From Candidatus Thiodiazotropha sp. (ex Ustalcina ferruginea) (GTDB lineage Bacteria > Pseudomonadota > Gammaproteobacteria > Chromatiales > Chromatiaceae): a stretch of 36,903 bases of DNA. Numbering within the stretch: the stretch's first letter is position 1; every line of letters begins with the position of its first letter. Positions 15,961 through 24,326 of this stretch are shown here, one piece after another. Both the position numbers and the translations under genes were made by a program. The notes beneath the pieces were generated by a model. That model ran no database searches and was not told the DNA's origin. It worked only from the letters and a program-made list of their open reading frames with translations. The stretch is taken from positions 1 through 36,903 of the forward strand of contig JAHXHU010000131.1 of the NCBI GenBank assembly GCA_025656375.1. The letters run 5' to 3'.

Positions 15961-17398
15961 ACCCACCTCCGGTTCTAAATCCTCCACCTCCACCTCTACC
16001 ACCTCTGCCATCTGGAAACCCGCTCCGTCCCAGATCACCGAGAATATCCCCGATGCCACCGTTCCAGACGGTCCCACGGCCGAAGCCACCAGATCCAAAA
16101 TTCGGATTGGAGCGCCTTGGTCGATAACGTTGCTGTTGCTGTAAAACCTTCCATAACACACCCCGGTCCAGCATACCGGCAAAGAACTGAGCGAGTACTG
16201 TGCCAATGACATTGTCATCTCTGAAGGTGGAGCCCATTCGATCATAACGATTGCGTTTGAATTCCATGCGCAATGCCTCAAGTTCACTGAGGCGCTGTTG
16301 GTGTTGCCCGATCGTCTCTTTGAAACCGTCAATCGCCGACTCCAGATCAAGGTATTGGTTCTCCCTATCCAGCATCCGACTAATGATCAGATCGTCATCC
16401 GGAAACGGCGTATTCAAGGCATCATTACGCAGAGCCATCAAATCGTCTCGTTTGAACTCCGCGGCAAGGAATGTCACCGCTTTTTGTGTGAATTCATCAT
16501 CGCCGGTAGCAAATTCAGCCTTTTGGCTTAGAAATCTCTGGTAGTTGGCTTCATGCCGCCCAATATCGGAATCGACCTCATCCAACCGGGTCTGGGACTC
16601 CTCCAGGGCCTTCTCCAGCGAATGAATGCCATCAGCCTCCCGTGCAGCCTTGTCCAGTACCTTCAAGGTGGCAATCGCTTCGTCAGCAAGCCTGCTGATA
16701 GTGGTGGCGTGCTCGCGCAGGCGGTCGGGGATCTCTTTCAGACGAGTGAAGTTAGCACGGGCATCGGCAAAACCGATCAAATGCGCCACTCTGCCATCAA
16801 GCCAACGTACCAATCCGCTGGCTTTGTAGGCAGGCAATCCATAGTTGCGTTGCCAGAGGTACATAAATAAGGGGTCGCTGCGGTAAGCGTCCCCTTTCTG
16901 TTCACGTTCGGCCTCACTGCGAGATGCCTTTTCACCCGCATGCATGGCCTTGCGTTCAGCCGCCACTGCTTTCTCTCGCTGATGGCGGTAATCGGGGTCC
17001 CGATCAAGCCTAGCCTGAGTCTCAGCCTCAGCATCATCGACTACCTTGGCGGCATGATCCACCTGCTCGGCCTGCGCAGTTCGTTTAGCGGCTAACAATT
17101 CAAATGCGTCTTCAGCACTACGGATCTCTCTCTGCAAAGCGGAAAGGGCCTCATGCCGTTGTGCAAACAGGGCCTTGACCTGGTGTTCAGTCTGATCCAG
17201 TTGCCGCTCCATCTCTCCATCGATCAACCAATCCAGGTGGGTTCTTGCCAATTCCCGATAATCCTGAGTCATAGACTGCTGCTGATCGGCGAGCTGGCCG
17301 GAGATCGCTTCGATCTGCTCCTCTAGCCCGTCGATCTTGCTATGTGGCTTGTTAACTGACTGGTCGATGGAAGCCAGCACCTGTCGTCCTGGGATCAT
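15956..17398 (-). CDS. Coiled-coil protein with glycine-rich tail (third gene of unknown operon)
   Basis: A 480-residue protein, function unknown. Residues about 15-190 are long charged helices, likely coiled coil (for example LARTHLDWLIDGEMERQLDQ, later EKAVAAERKAMHAGEKA). A compact middle part contains YLWQRNYGLPAYKASGLVRWLDGRVA near residues 178-205. A second coiled-coil part spans 220-380. The C-terminus has IGTVLAQFFAGMLDRGVLW, then an Arg/Gly/Asn-rich tail ending in GGGGGFRTGGGF. No signal peptide or clear membrane helix is present. Such Gly-rich ends are common on membrane-associated or assembly proteins. It starts 10 bases after the DUF6384-like gene, so it is the last gene of a three-gene operon. 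The final codons overlap repeat copy B, so the tail sequence may have been altered by the repeat. Confidence 0.75.
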   Translation of the reverse strand: MIPGRQVLASIDQSVNKPHSKIDGLEEQIEAISGQLADQQQSMTQDYRELARTHLDWLIDGEMERQLDQTEHQVKALFAQRHEALSALQREIRSAEDAFELLAAKRTAQAEQVDHAAKVVDDAEAETQARLDRDPDYRHQREKAVAAERKAMHAGEKASRSEAEREQKGDAYRSDPLFMYLWQRNYGLPAYKASGLVRWLDGRVAHLIGFADARANFTRLKEIPDRLREHATTISRLADEAIATLKVLDKAAREADGIHSLEKALEESQTRLDEVDSDIGRHEANYQRFLSQKAEFATGDDEFTQKAVTFLAAEFKRDDLMALRNDALNTPFPDDDLIISRMLDRENQYLDLESAIDGFKETIGQHQQRLSELEALRMEFKRNRYDRMGSTFRDDNVIGTVLAQFFAGMLDRGVLWKVLQQQQRYRPRRSNPNFGSGGFGRGTVWNGGIGDILGDLGRSGFPDGRGGRGGGGGFRTGGGF

Positions 17399-17408
17399 TC
17401 AGCTCTCC

Positions 17409-18347
17409 TCACCATCGGGTTATCGCACCACCCGTGGTGGGCATTTCGTAATTGGGCACAAGGTAACCCTGGTCTTTATATCCAAACCGGTCCTTCTCGA
17501 TGATGCCGTCATCCTGTTTGTCGTTAGCGACTGATTGGAACACCGTTTTGTCCACCCGCAGACCCCACACTTTTACCCAGCCGGTTTTACCGCTCTCTTC
17601 GCTCTCGATGGGTACACTCAGCACCTTTCCTGTCGGATCTACAGCCTCAACAATAAGATAGTAGTTGCGAGCATCAGTATTCACATCAGGAATTCGCCAT
17701 ACGCCGGATCGCTGCTCCTGACGGTTAATGATCTGGATGGTGTATTCCTGTTCCAGCTGGGTCTGAAGTTGCTCCAGTTGTTCAATGGCCTCTTTTGCCT
17801 TCTCACTGTTCTCATCATTCAATGCTACCTTGCCTGCATTGAAAATCCGCATCGCTGTTGTGCGGGCATTGTCCGTCTTGGCCAGTGCTACCACAGCCCC
17901 ATGGGTTGCATGCAATTCCTCAGGCAAAGCTGCGTTTGGCACCACGAATGCGAAGTAATTGGCAGCCAGTGCCACCACACCGGCAAGCAAACCACCACCG
18001 ATCCATTTCCCCCACCTTCCGCGTTTGATGTAGATGTGCGCCAGTCGAGTTGTAAGGCCCCGCTTCGGAGGTTTATAGGTAAAACGGTCTTCCTTGAGTG
18101 CGGCAACCCCCTGTTCAAGGATATGATCCGGCACCTCAATCCCCTGCTGGGCATAGATCTTTCGCAAGCGCTGTTTAAGCTCCTCCTCACGGCCCACCTC
18201 ATCCAGTTCAAGGTTGACCAGGCGTTCCCGGCGGCGCAGTGTATCGACCACGTCCATCGCAAGCATGACCTCGTCCAGAGGTGGGGACTCATGGGTGTTA
18301 CTAAGCTGCGTTGTAGATTCCGCAGGCGTTGTCATCTTATCGCTCAC
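17409..18347 (-). CDS. DUF6384-like single-pass membrane protein
   Basis: A 312-residue protein. The N-terminal cytosolic part (residues about 20-100) is helical and contains LDEVMLAMDVVDTLRRRE, LKQRLRKIYAQQGIEVPDHIL and a KEDRF motif, which I associate with DUF6384; this assignment is from memory and moderate. One transmembrane helix follows a basic stretch (GGGLLAGVVALAANYFAFVV, residues about 118-137). The C-terminal part has a helical region, then a beta-rich domain with VDPTGKVLSVPIESEESGK and a tail ending in GGAITRW, probably outside the membrane. The start is GTG at 18347, overlapping the stop of the gene before it (GTGA), so translation is coupled. An ATG four codons later is an alternative. 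It is the likely membrane anchor of the three-gene set. Confidence 0.72.
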   Translation of the reverse strand: MSDKMTTPAESTTQLSNTHESPPLDEVMLAMDVVDTLRRRERLVNLELDEVGREEELKQRLRKIYAQQGIEVPDHILEQGVAALKEDRFTYKPPKRGLTTRLAHIYIKRGRWGKWIGGGLLAGVVALAANYFAFVVPNAALPEELHATHGAVVALAKTDNARTTAMRIFNAGKVALNDENSEKAKEAIEQLEQLQTQLEQEYTIQIINRQEQRSGVWRIPDVNTDARNYYLIVEAVDPTGKVLSVPIESEESGKTGWVKVWGLRVDKTVFQSVANDKQDDGIIEKDRFGYKDQGYLVPNYEMPTTGGAITRW

Positions 18348-19528
18348 GCATCCAGCTCGACATCAAGCCCTTTTCCCTCCTCTGCCAGTCGTGCCAGTTG
18401 ACGTTTGCCTTCTTCAACCGCTTCACGAATTTCGTCGGCATTCTGGGTGCTCAGTCTACGCATCTCAGCGATAATTTCGTGTGAACGAGTCTGCCAGTTG
18501 ACGACGGAGTCCACCAACTTTTTTACCGACTCTGCTCGGATCGTAGGACCGTAACCGGCCTTGACCGCTGCTTCCTGGACCTTGCCACCAATCTCCGCCA
18601 GATCCTCCAACGACTTGCTGACACCCTCTTTCATCGCCTCGATGGTTTGAGTGCCCTCATGCAACCCGAACATGCCAGTAAAAGAGGCAGTCAGGGCGGT
18701 CAATACGACTTCGTTGGTAGAGAAGAAACTGACTGCCTGAGCATAGACCCGCTCCTTTGCGGTTGTGGTCTGAAGCAGACGTGCCATGACCACCTCCGAG
18801 GTGTTATAACTGACTGTAAGGTTGTCAGAGAGATCCTTGCTGATCTGGTAGCGTTTATCCTCTTTCTGTAATGCACGAACCTTCTCGTCACGGGTCATCT
18901 CCAGTTTTGCCCGCTCAGCGGCATCTTCACTGGCATAGGCCTCCACACCCTTCATCGCTTCGGCAACACTGGCCTTGGCTTCATCAACTTTACCTTCAGC
19001 CGTTTTCAATACTTCCAGGGCCAACACTTCCGACTGCTTCAATGCACCGCGAAAATCCTGATAGGCCTCAAGTATGGTGTGCTCTCTCTGAATCTGGTCG
19101 TTGCTCGATGAAGTCACATCGAGGTAGGTCTCCTTGATCTCATCGAACCGACTCGCAATGTCACCACGGGTGACTTTCATCCAGACATTACTGATCCGCT
19201 CAAAACTGTCCACTTTGCCATCATCAATCTGTTCCACCATTCTTTTGGCATCGTCGCGGATACTGTTGAAAGCATTGGTGATCTTTTCGTAGCGTTCACC
19301 GATTTCCATTGCCTTGACCTGCTCACGCACCACATCATTGAACATCGATGCCTTACCCAAGGTCCTGGCAATGGCCGTCACACGTCCCTCGTCCAGATCT
19401 GATATTTGGTTAAGCAGTGCGATAATCGGCTGCTCCTGGGTATCCTCATCGGTTGGAAGTAATCCTAAGTCATGCAGACGATTCATGGCCTTGTCGAGGT
19501 ACTTCATCGGTGTGGATGGGGTATTCAT
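18344..19528 (-). CDS. Helical protein of unknown function, first gene of three-gene operon
   Basis: A 394-residue, almost entirely helical, acidic protein with no signal peptide. Visible landmarks are MNRLHDLGLLPTDE at the start, a conserved-looking block MFNDVVREQVKAMEIGERYEKI near residues 62-82, and LTVSYNTSEVVMARLLQTTTAKERVYAQAVSFF near 230-262. Then comes LTASFTGMFGLHEGTQTIEAMK near 272-293 and a closing VEEGKRQLARLAEEGK. The overall look resembles the long-helix TelA (tellurite/toxic-anion resistance) proteins, but I do not see a match that I would call. Relatives are sometimes labelled 'cell surface protein', though nothing here indicates export. It overlaps the next gene by four bases. 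The ~110 bases before it hold the probable operon promoter. Confidence 0.72.
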   Translation of the reverse strand: MNTPSTPMKYLDKAMNRLHDLGLLPTDEDTQEQPIIALLNQISDLDEGRVTAIARTLGKASMFNDVVREQVKAMEIGERYEKITNAFNSIRDDAKRMVEQIDDGKVDSFERISNVWMKVTRGDIASRFDEIKETYLDVTSSSNDQIQREHTILEAYQDFRGALKQSEVLALEVLKTAEGKVDEAKASVAEAMKGVEAYASEDAAERAKLEMTRDEKVRALQKEDKRYQISKDLSDNLTVSYNTSEVVMARLLQTTTAKERVYAQAVSFFSTNEVVLTALTASFTGMFGLHEGTQTIEAMKEGVSKSLEDLAEIGGKVQEAAVKAGYGPTIRAESVKKLVDSVVNWQTRSHEIIAEMRRLSTQNADEIREAVEEGKRQLARLAEEGKGLDVELDA

Positions 19529-19639
19529 GGTTTCTCCGTTGACGTTGGATCGTCAGTTAGTATTAATGGGTGGCCCCAGGGCAATCTGTACTTATTACAC
19601 CGATTGGTCAGATTTAAAACCTGAACCCACGGATTCAGG

Positions 19640-20107
19640 CTAAAACTCCAGCGCCATGACCAAGGCATCTTCCCGTTTCCTATCAGCAGCCGGATAGTAA
19701 TTCCTGCGCTGACCAATCTTCACAAAACCTATTTTTTCGTAGAGTTTGAAGGCAATTTGATTACTTGCCCTAACTTCCAGAAACACCGTCTCAGCACCAT
19801 GCTGTCGAGCTATTTTCAGTAACCGTTGACTCAGTTTATAACCCAATCCCTGCCCCTGCCACTTGGGATGAATACAGATATTGAGGATATGTGACTCATC
19901 GATCACCACTGACATCACGCCATAGCCGATGACTTGCTGATCCAGCGTCACCACCCAGCAACAATAACCAACACGTAAACAGTCCTGAAAGATGTCCAGT
20001 GTCCAGGGAAAGGGGTAAACTCTCTCTTCCATGGCCATCACATGAGATAGATCCTCATTTAGCATGGGACGTATACCCAGCAGGGGATCAAGCAGTTGTG
20101 CGCTCAT
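19640..20107 (-). CDS. rimI: Ribosomal protein S18 alanine N-acetyltransferase
   Basis: A 155-residue GNAT-fold acetyltransferase. RimI acetylates the N-terminal alanine of ribosomal protein S18. The acetyl-CoA loop is visible as HPKWQGQGLGYKL near residues 82-94, preceded by SHILNICI and followed by EVRASNQIAFKLYEKIGF, which is the typical RimI ending with RRNYYP and DALVMAL. The length matches the family (about 150). Its start overlaps the stop of the uracil-DNA glycosylase gene (ATGA), so the two are co-translated. This pairing is common in gammaproteobacteria. Confidence 0.92.
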   Translation of the reverse strand: MSAQLLDPLLGIRPMLNEDLSHVMAMEERVYPFPWTLDIFQDCLRVGYCCWVVTLDQQVIGYGVMSVVIDESHILNICIHPKWQGQGLGYKLSQRLLKIARQHGAETVFLEVRASNQIAFKLYEKIGFVKIGQRRNYYPAADRKREDALVMALEF

Positions 20108-20868
20108 CAGGATTTGTTCCCGAGAACGGACAGGGCCAGCTGGAGATCCTGCCAGGCTTTCCTTTTCTGCTCTGGGGAGCGCAATAAATAAGCAGGGTGA
20201 TAGGTAACAACCAGTGGGATCTTCTGTGCTCCAAACAGGTGGATACGCCCACGTAATTTACCCACGGCAATATCGCTTTTTAGCAGATTCTGTGCAGAGA
20301 TCCGTCCGACTGCAAGAATCAATTGTGGCTGTATAAACTCAATCTGTTGTAGCAGGTAGGATTCACAGCATGAGGCCTCCTCCGGTTTGGGGTCCCGATT
20401 TTCTGGCGGACGACACTTGATAATGTTTGCAATGAAGACAGCCTCACGCTTGAAGCCCATTGCCAGCAACATTGCGTTAAGCAGCTGTCCGGCACGTCCG
20501 ACAAAGGGTTCACCCTTTTTATCCTCATCGGCACCAGGTGCTTCACCAATTACCAATAAGTCAGCTTGCGGATTGCCGACACCAAACACAGTCTGGGTAC
20601 AGCCGGCACGTAATGTACAAGCCTGGCATTGTCTGACCTGTTGTTGCAGACTCTGCCAATCATGCCTGGGCATCGCCGTATCTTCTGTGGAGAGCACCTC
20701 TTTTTCAGCTAATCTCTGTTGATCTGCCACTCCTTGATTCACCGAAGCGTGTGATTCGGGCACCCTACCAACAGATCTCTGTTGCTCGGCAGGCAATAAT
20801 TGAGCGCGGCGTTGCCAAACCGTCAGGCCCATCATTTTCAAATAGTGGTTACGTCTCAGTTCATCCAT
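20107..20868 (-). CDS. Uracil-DNA glycosylase, family 4 (iron-sulfur type)
   Basis: A 253-residue protein. Residues about 70-250 form a family 4 UDG. They show the cluster cysteines CQAC and, further on, C in [10 protein letters not shown]; the uracil-pocket motif [36 protein letters not shown]; and the closing TYHPAYLLR. These enzymes remove uracil from DNA to start base-excision repair. The first ~70 residues are a variable Gln/Arg-rich linker ([18 protein letters not shown]), common in proteobacterial homologues, where it may bind a partner such as the clamp or polymerase; that role is a guess. It is first in a two-gene unit with rimI. Confidence 0.92.
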   Translation of the reverse strand: MDELRRNHYLKMMGLTVWQRRAQLLPAEQQRSVGRVPESHASVNQGVADQQRLAEKEVLSTEDTAMPRHDWQSLQQQVRQCQACTLRAGCTQTVFGVGNPQADLLVIGEAPGADEDKKGEPFVGRAGQLLNAMLLAMGFKREAVFIANIIKCRPPENRDPKPEEASCCESYLLQQIEFIQPQLILAVGRISAQNLLKSDIAVGKLRGRIHLFGAQKIPLVVTYHPAYLLRSPEQKRKAWQDLQLALSVLGNKS

Positions 20869-21039
20869 GTTGCAAGCGCAAAATAATCTGTTCTGTCAGT
20901 TGGAGTGACTGACTGGAATAGACAATCGACCCGCCATCTAAAATGAATAGCTTCATCATTCTTACATGCGCTGAAGTAATGTGCAGGGTGATAGCGGATT
21001 GGGCGAGTTGTGTTTTATACCCAGTATAGGAGGTCTGCA

Positions 21040-22568
21040 CTAAACGTCTCCAGTTTGCGGATGGGCTTTTGAAGCAGACTCCAGAATCTTATTGACTGCA
21101 CTGATGTAGGCCTTTGCCGAGGCAATGACGATATCGGTGTCAGCTCCCTGTCCATTCGCAATCCGCCCTCCCTTCTCCAGCCGCACTGTCACCTCACCTT
21201 GGGCATCGGTCCCACTGGTAATATTATTGACGGAATAGAGTTGCAGCTCCGCGCCACTGTTGACAATACTTTCAATCGCCTTGAAAGCAGCATCCACCGG
21301 GCCTCCACCTGATGCAGCCCCTGGCTCCTCCTCACTATCAACACTGAGTGTAACCTCTGCATGGGGTGTTTCACCGGTCTCGGAGCAGACCTTCAAAGCG
21401 ATCAACTTGACTCGTTCGTTGAATGACTCTGTCTTGGTATCGGTTACCAGCGCCTGTAGATCTTCATCAAAAATTTCATGCTTCTTATCGGCCAGATCCT
21501 TGAACCGGGAGAAGGCGGCATTCAACTCTTCCTCTGACTCAAAGCTGATCCAATCTGGTGCGAAAGGCATTTCGGCCGGAGTGTTTGCCCAAAACCATAC
21601 GATTTTGACTCCATCCCACATCCTCGGCACGCATGATTTCGTAGGTCTCTCTCGATTTAAGTACACCGTCCTGGTGAATGCCTGATTCATGGGCAAAGGC
21701 ATTTGGACCGACGATGGCCTTGTTGGGTTGCACTGGAAATCCGGTAATGTTGGATACCAATTTGGAGCAGGCGACGATCTGTGTGGTGTCTAACCTTGTC
21801 TGGCAGGAGAAGAGTTCGTACCGCCATCACAATCTCTTCTAATGAAGCATTGCCCGCCCTCTCACCGAGGCCGTTGATGGTGCATTCCACTTGCCGTGCC
21901 CCATTGCTTACAGCAGACAGGGAGTTAGCAACCTCCAAACCCAGATCATTGTGACAATGGACAGAAAAGATGGCCTTGTCAGCATTGGGAACCCGCTCGC
22001 GCATCCGATGAATCAGGTCACCGAACTGGTGCGGCATAGCATAGCCCACCGTATCGGGAACATTCAGGGTCGTTGCACCGGCGTTGATCACCGCTTCAAA
22101 GATACGACACAGAAAGTCGATTTCTGAGCGCCCGGCATCCTCTGCGGAAAACTCTACATTATCGGTATAGTTTCTTGCCCGCTTAACGGCATGCACGGCT
22201 TGTTCGACCACCTGATCCGGATTCATCCGCAACTTGTGCTGCATGTGAATGGGGGAAGTGGCGATAAACGTGTGAATCCTTCCCGAAGTGGCCTCCTTCA
22301 GCGCTTCGCCTGCCCGATCGATATCCTTGTCAAGTGCACGGGCCAGACCACAGACAGTTGAATCCTTCACCGCCTTTGCCACAGCTGAAACTGCTTCAAA
22401 ATCACCATGACTGGCAATTGGAAAGCCTGCTTCAATGACATCCACTTGCAGCTTCTCCAAGGCCTTGCCAATACGGACCTTCTCATCCTTGGTCATGGAA
22501 GCACCGGGGCTTTGCTCACCATCACGCAATGTGGTGTCGAATATGATCAATTGATCAGGTTGGCTCAT
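21040..22568 (-). pseudogene. leuA: 2-isopropylmalate synthase, broken by two frameshifts
   Basis: Three ORFs in three frames make up one LeuA. The N-terminal piece (from 22568) has the [16 protein letters not shown] active site, EAGFPIAS, the metal-binding [13 protein letters not shown] and [16 protein letters not shown]. Then the frame changes near 21810-21820. The middle piece has [31 protein letters not shown] and [13 protein letters not shown]. It runs to a stop near 21540, where the frame changes again. The last piece has SEEELNAAF, DLADKKHEIFDEDL and the regulatory domain to 21040. Both shifts go the same way, and compared with the family each looks like a loss of about 11 bases. LeuA makes 2-isopropylmalate, the first step of leucine synthesis. 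If real, this copy is dead. Either another synthase exists, leucine is imported, or the sequence has errors. Confidence 0.85.
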
Positions 22569-22956
22569 ACAGCTCTCCAGCAGGATACTTAGTCAGACGC
22601 AGATAGAGGTCTGGTTGATCTGAATTTATAGATCCAGATCATAAAAAACAACGGTTGAATATAACCCAGCCCCTTGGGATTGCCAATCATCTCTGCTCTA
22701 CTCTGATGAGGAGAATAACCTACTACAAGATCGGCAACTGTTTGGTTGAAATTGTTAACTTTCCTATCATCTGATGATCTACAGCCAAACACTGTATAGG
22801 GTGGGAAATTCCTATTTCAGCTAAGTTCCAAGAATAAGCTGACATTGAGGGTAATTAAAAGTTAAGTATTGTAATACGACTATAGAATTTAGCTTAATTA
22901 AGGTAAGGGTATAAAGGGATGCTTATGATTAGCCAGCGCAATTCGAAACAGATAGA
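22569..22956. other. 388-base gap between divergent leuA and hemerythrin genes
   Basis: No confirmed gene is present. On the minus strand, an ORF at 22589-22690 could encode 33 residues with a hydrophobic, aromatic middle (YIQPLFFMIWIYKF), ending 20 bases before leuA. It has few leucines, so it does not look like a classical leucine attenuator peptide. GATCTG/CAGATC within 22617-22640 is a weak inverted repeat. The right half (22800-22950) is AT-rich and should carry the hemerythrin promoter, but no convincing -35/-10 pair stands out. Confidence 0.4.
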
Positions 22957-23379
22957 GTGACCGGCATGAGAAAAAAAAAGCACATCGAATGGGTAGCTGA
23001 GTACGAGCTGGGAATCCGTGATATTGATTTCCAACACCACTACTTTTTAGATCTGATCAATCGCCTCTCGGATGAACTGGGGAGCGTTGACAACATCACC
23101 TATCAAGCAGCACTCATTTCAGAACTGAATGCTTATGCCCGCTTTCATTTCATCAGTGAAGAAAATATCATGGGACGCGCCGGCTATCCGATGCTGGATG
23201 AGCATAAAAGACACCATCTCAAATTGATAGATCAACTCACTTCCAGGGAAGCAATACTGCAGATGGACCAGTCGGAATCAAGGGCCAAAGATGTCGTTGA
23301 TTTTTTAGTGGAGTGGTTTCTCAATCACACAAATCACGAAGACAGGCTATTCGCAGATTACCTGCAAAATAAAGGGTAA
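22957..23379 (+). CDS. Bacteriohemerythrin
   Basis: A 140-residue four-helix-bundle protein with a di-iron oxygen-binding site. The iron ligand motifs are all there: DIDFQHHYF (first His), HFISEENIM (His and Glu), DEHKRHH (two His), and NHTNHEDRLF (final His and Asp). The family binds O2 for sensing, delivery or storage, which suits a microaerobic or sulfide-rich lifestyle. No extra signalling domain is attached, so it acts as a free cytosolic O2 binder. The start could be the GTG at 22957 or the ATG at 22966; the latter follows GAGTGA and is about equally likely. The gene lies on the opposite strand between leuA and pssA, and its stop is three bases from the pssA stop (convergent). Confidence 0.92.
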   Translation: MTGMRKKKHIEWVAEYELGIRDIDFQHHYFLDLINRLSDELGSVDNITYQAALISELNAYARFHFISEENIMGRAGYPMLDEHKRHHLKLIDQLTSREAILQMDQSESRAKDVVDFLVEWFLNHTNHEDRLFADYLQNKG

Positions 23380-23382
23380 GCA

Positions 23383-24159
23383 TTATTCTTTATCAGGGTC
23401 TGTCGTTATCCGATGCTCGCGATGCTTACGTAGTTGTAACAAGGTCAAAACAGGACCTGAGATAGCGTAGACAAGGAACAACACAAACAATACGGTCGGT
23501 GGATGGGTCTGCACAATGGCCAGTACGACCATCACCACAACCAACACGATAAAAGGGACCTTACCGTGAAAATCGATCTCCTTAAAGCTGTGGTAGCGAA
23601 AATTACTCACCATCAATAGACCGGTCAGGGTAGTCAGGATCGCAGCGGGCCAACCCAGGGTATTGCCGTCAATCCCATAATCAACACCTAGCCAGACACC
23701 ACCGGCAATGATCGCTGCAGCAGAGGGACTGGGCAATCCCTGAAAAAACTTTTTGTCGGCGATCCCGACCTGGGTGTTGAACCTCGCCAGGCGCAGAGCG
23801 CCACTGGCAGTATAGATAAAGGCCGCCAGCCAGCCCAACTTACCCAGATCACTCAAGGCCCACATATAGATCACCAATGCCGGTGCCAGGCCAAATGAGA
23901 CCATATCCGACAGGCTATCGTACTCAGCGCCAAATGCACTCTGTGATTTGGTCATTCTGGCTACTCGGCCATCCAGTCCATCCAACAGCATGGCCACGAA
24001 AATCGCTACTGAGGCCACTTCGAACTTACTGTTGACTGCGGCGAGAATGGCGTAGAACCCGGCAAACAGAGCACCGGTGGTAATCAGATTAGGCCATAGA
24101 TAGATCCCTCTACTACGCTTCTTTTGCTTTATCCCTTCCGATTCCATGAGTAAAACCAT
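23383..24159 (-). CDS. pssA: CDP-diacylglycerol-serine O-phosphatidyltransferase
   Basis: A 258-residue inner-membrane enzyme that joins CDP-diacylglycerol and serine to make phosphatidylserine, the precursor of phosphatidylethanolamine. The CDP-alcohol phosphatidyltransferase signature DGxxARx8Gx3Dx3D is visible as DGRVARMTKSQSAFGAEYDSLSD near residues 63-85. About six to eight hydrophobic helices run through the protein, and the tail is charged (LRKHREHR). This is the integral-membrane, ~250-residue form, not the peripheral E. coli type. Start choices are 24159 or the ATG at 24147; neither has a strong ribosome binding site. In many gammaproteobacteria pssA is directly followed by leuA; here a hemerythrin gene lies between them on the other strand. 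Confidence 0.93.
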   Translation of the reverse strand: MVLLMESEGIKQKKRSRGIYLWPNLITTGALFAGFYAILAAVNSKFEVASVAIFVAMLLDGLDGRVARMTKSQSAFGAEYDSLSDMVSFGLAPALVIYMWALSDLGKLGWLAAFIYTASGALRLARFNTQVGIADKKFFQGLPSPSAAAIIAGGVWLGVDYGIDGNTLGWPAAILTTLTGLLMVSNFRYHSFKEIDFHGKVPFIVLVVVMVVLAIVQTHPPTVLFVLFLVYAISGPVLTLLQLRKHREHRITTDPDKE

Positions 24160-24326
24160 TGGTTACGATTTAATGGGCCGAATTATAACAAGGCTGACGC
24201 TCAATAGCCCTACTGTGATGGTGACTGAAGCCTATTTACTAACCCGAACCCAGGTTGGTATTTTCCATCCAGTATTAAAAACGATTTCAATTGGATCAGA
24301 CACTAGGGCCTGTTAACCGACCAATT

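Noticed and set aside
17535-18401. 288-residue plus-strand ORF
   Set aside because: It lies antisense to the DUF6384-like gene, which has coupled neighbours and a coherent domain layout; the ORF has no recognisable domain.
22569-22800. Leucine attenuator upstream of leuA
   Set aside because: No leucine-rich leader peptide and no terminator with a T-run were found.
22872-22885. TAATACGACTATAG, resembling a T7 phage promoter
   Set aside because: Four bases of the consensus (TCAC) are missing and no phage polymerase or phage gene is present; taken as coincidence in an AT-rich leader.
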